Positions 6,301 to 6,980 of a DNA stretch of 6,980 nucleotides are shown in pieces. The notes below the pieces were generated by a model. It was given only the letters and a program-made list of their open reading frames with translations, was not told where the DNA came from and did no database searches. Source of the stretch: Thermoplasmata archaeon (GTDB lineage: Archaea; Thermoplasmatota; DAOVMN01); NCBI GenBank assembly GCA_030630685.1, contig DAOVMN010000115.1, positions 1 through 6,980 on the forward strand. The letters are read 5' to 3'. The number at the start of each line of letters is the position of its first letter. Within the stretch, counting starts at the first letter, position 1. The position numbers were made by a program, and so were the translations under genes.

Positions 6301-6980
6301 CGGTTCAGCACCTCCCTATAAGCATCCATGACTCCGGTGGCATCGTCCTCGATCGTGCGCACACTATGCCTGTCGGGTTTCAGATCGTTAAGAATCGTGG
6401 GATCGGCCAAGATTCTCTCCATCTTATTGCCAAGATCATCGACATCGCCAACTTCGAATGTCAGGCCGTTCACGCCGTCCTTTACAAGTTCCGCCATACC
6501 GCCGATATTCGAGGTAATCACTGGGATACCTGCAAGGAAAGCTTCCTGGATCACAAGTGGTGAGTTCTCGTACCAGATGGAGGGGACGACAAGCACATCT
6601 ATTTCGCCAAGGACAGAATCGATCTCCCAGTTCTTGTAGCCGCCTCTGAAAATCACATTCTCGCTCGCGTATCCGTTAAGATATTTTCGGAGCGGGCCAG
6701 CATCCCCGAAAATTTGCAGTCGGCAGTTCCTCATGTTGTTCGTGTTCTTCCTGTTCTTCGCCGATAGTTTCCCGAATGCCTTCACTAGGATATGAATGCC
6801 CTTCACCGGGATGACCCTCCCCATGAAACCAAATGTAACCTTTGAATTCCGGGTGTAGATTCTATTTTTTCGGGTTATCCTGTCTGTTCTGAAACCGTAT
6901 CGTGAGTATCTTACCTTCTCCCTGGGAATGCCGTTATTCTCGAAATACTCCTTCAGGAACATGGAAGGTGACAGGTAGAG
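6297..6980 (-). CDS. GT4-type glycosyltransferase, C-terminal part (5' end outside window)
   Basis: The frame is open to the window edge, where it reads LYLSPS before the internal ATG at 6962, so 227 C-terminal residues of a longer protein are visible. Numbered from the window edge, they show the C-terminal Rossmann domain of a GT-B fold: GFMGRVIPVKG (51-61; R55 and K60 expected to contact the nucleotide diphosphate), LQIFGDAG (88-95), and the EX7E motif with E138 and E146 in ENSPLVIQEAFLAGIPVI. NIGGMAELVKDGVNGLTF follows. This is the standard signature of family GT4 retaining transferases that move a sugar from a nucleotide-sugar donor to a lipid- or saccharide-linked acceptor. Donor and acceptor cannot be told. 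The stop overlaps the radical SAM start by 4 bases, so the two are co-translated from one transcript. The promoter of this operon lies outside the window. Confidence 0.9.
   Translation of the reverse strand, partial: LYLSPSMFLKEYFENNGIPREKVRYSRYGFRTDRITRKNRIYTRNSKVTFGFMGRVIPVKGIHILVKAFGKLSAKNRKNTNNMRNCRLQIFGDAGPLRKYLNGYASENVIFRGGYKNWEIDSVLGEIDVLVVPSIWYENSPLVIQEAFLAGIPVITSNIGGMAELVKDGVNGLTFEVGDVDDLGNKMERILADPTILNDLKPDRHSVRTIEDDATGVMDAYREVLNR

Noticed and set aside
5668..6321. 217-codon open frame on the plus strand
   Set aside because: It is antisense to the radical SAM gene, whose cysteine motifs are intact.

Overview
The window looks archaeal, most likely a euryarchaeon and perhaps of the Thermoplasmatota. 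The reasons are an archaeal-style site-2 protease, a TIGR00341/DUF389 membrane protein, strong GGAGGTG-type ribosome binding sites, short leaders, a TATA-like box in place of bacterial -35/-10 elements, and GTG start candidates. The lineage is an inference from family resemblance and gene style. No rRNA, tRNA or CRISPR array was seen.

Layout: the left part (1-2794) is read on the + strand. It holds the 3' end of a PhoU-like protein, a 128-base spacer with an 11-bp tandem duplication and a candidate promoter, then a two-gene unit: a PDZ-containing membrane metalloprotease (site-2 protease) and, 17 bases later, a DUF389 multi-pass membrane protein. The right part (2807-6980) is read entirely on the - strand and converges on the first part. 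In its transcription order it holds a GT4 glycosyltransferase (5' end off the window), a radical SAM/SPASM-like protein, a protein made almost wholly of 34-35-residue 'HID...G' repeats, and a HAD hydrolase fused to a SAM methyltransferase. Each neighbouring pair overlaps, by 4, 14 and about 20-29 bases, so this is one tightly coupled operon.

How the genes may work together: the - strand unit combines glycosyl transfer, a radical SAM modification, a phosphatase-like domain, a methyltransferase and a non-enzymatic repeat protein. This is the kind of set seen in surface-glycan or secondary-metabolite loci, but the product cannot be read from the sequence. The repeat protein and the HAD-methyltransferase fusion are the most unusual parts.

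The 3' end of the - strand unit appears eroded. The last ~65 residues of the HAD-methyltransferase frame look like non-coding DNA. Within that stretch, in another frame, lie about 20 codons that resemble the start of an MBL-fold metallohydrolase whose ATG has become ATA. This suggests a further gene once followed and was lost by deletion next to the DUF389 gene.
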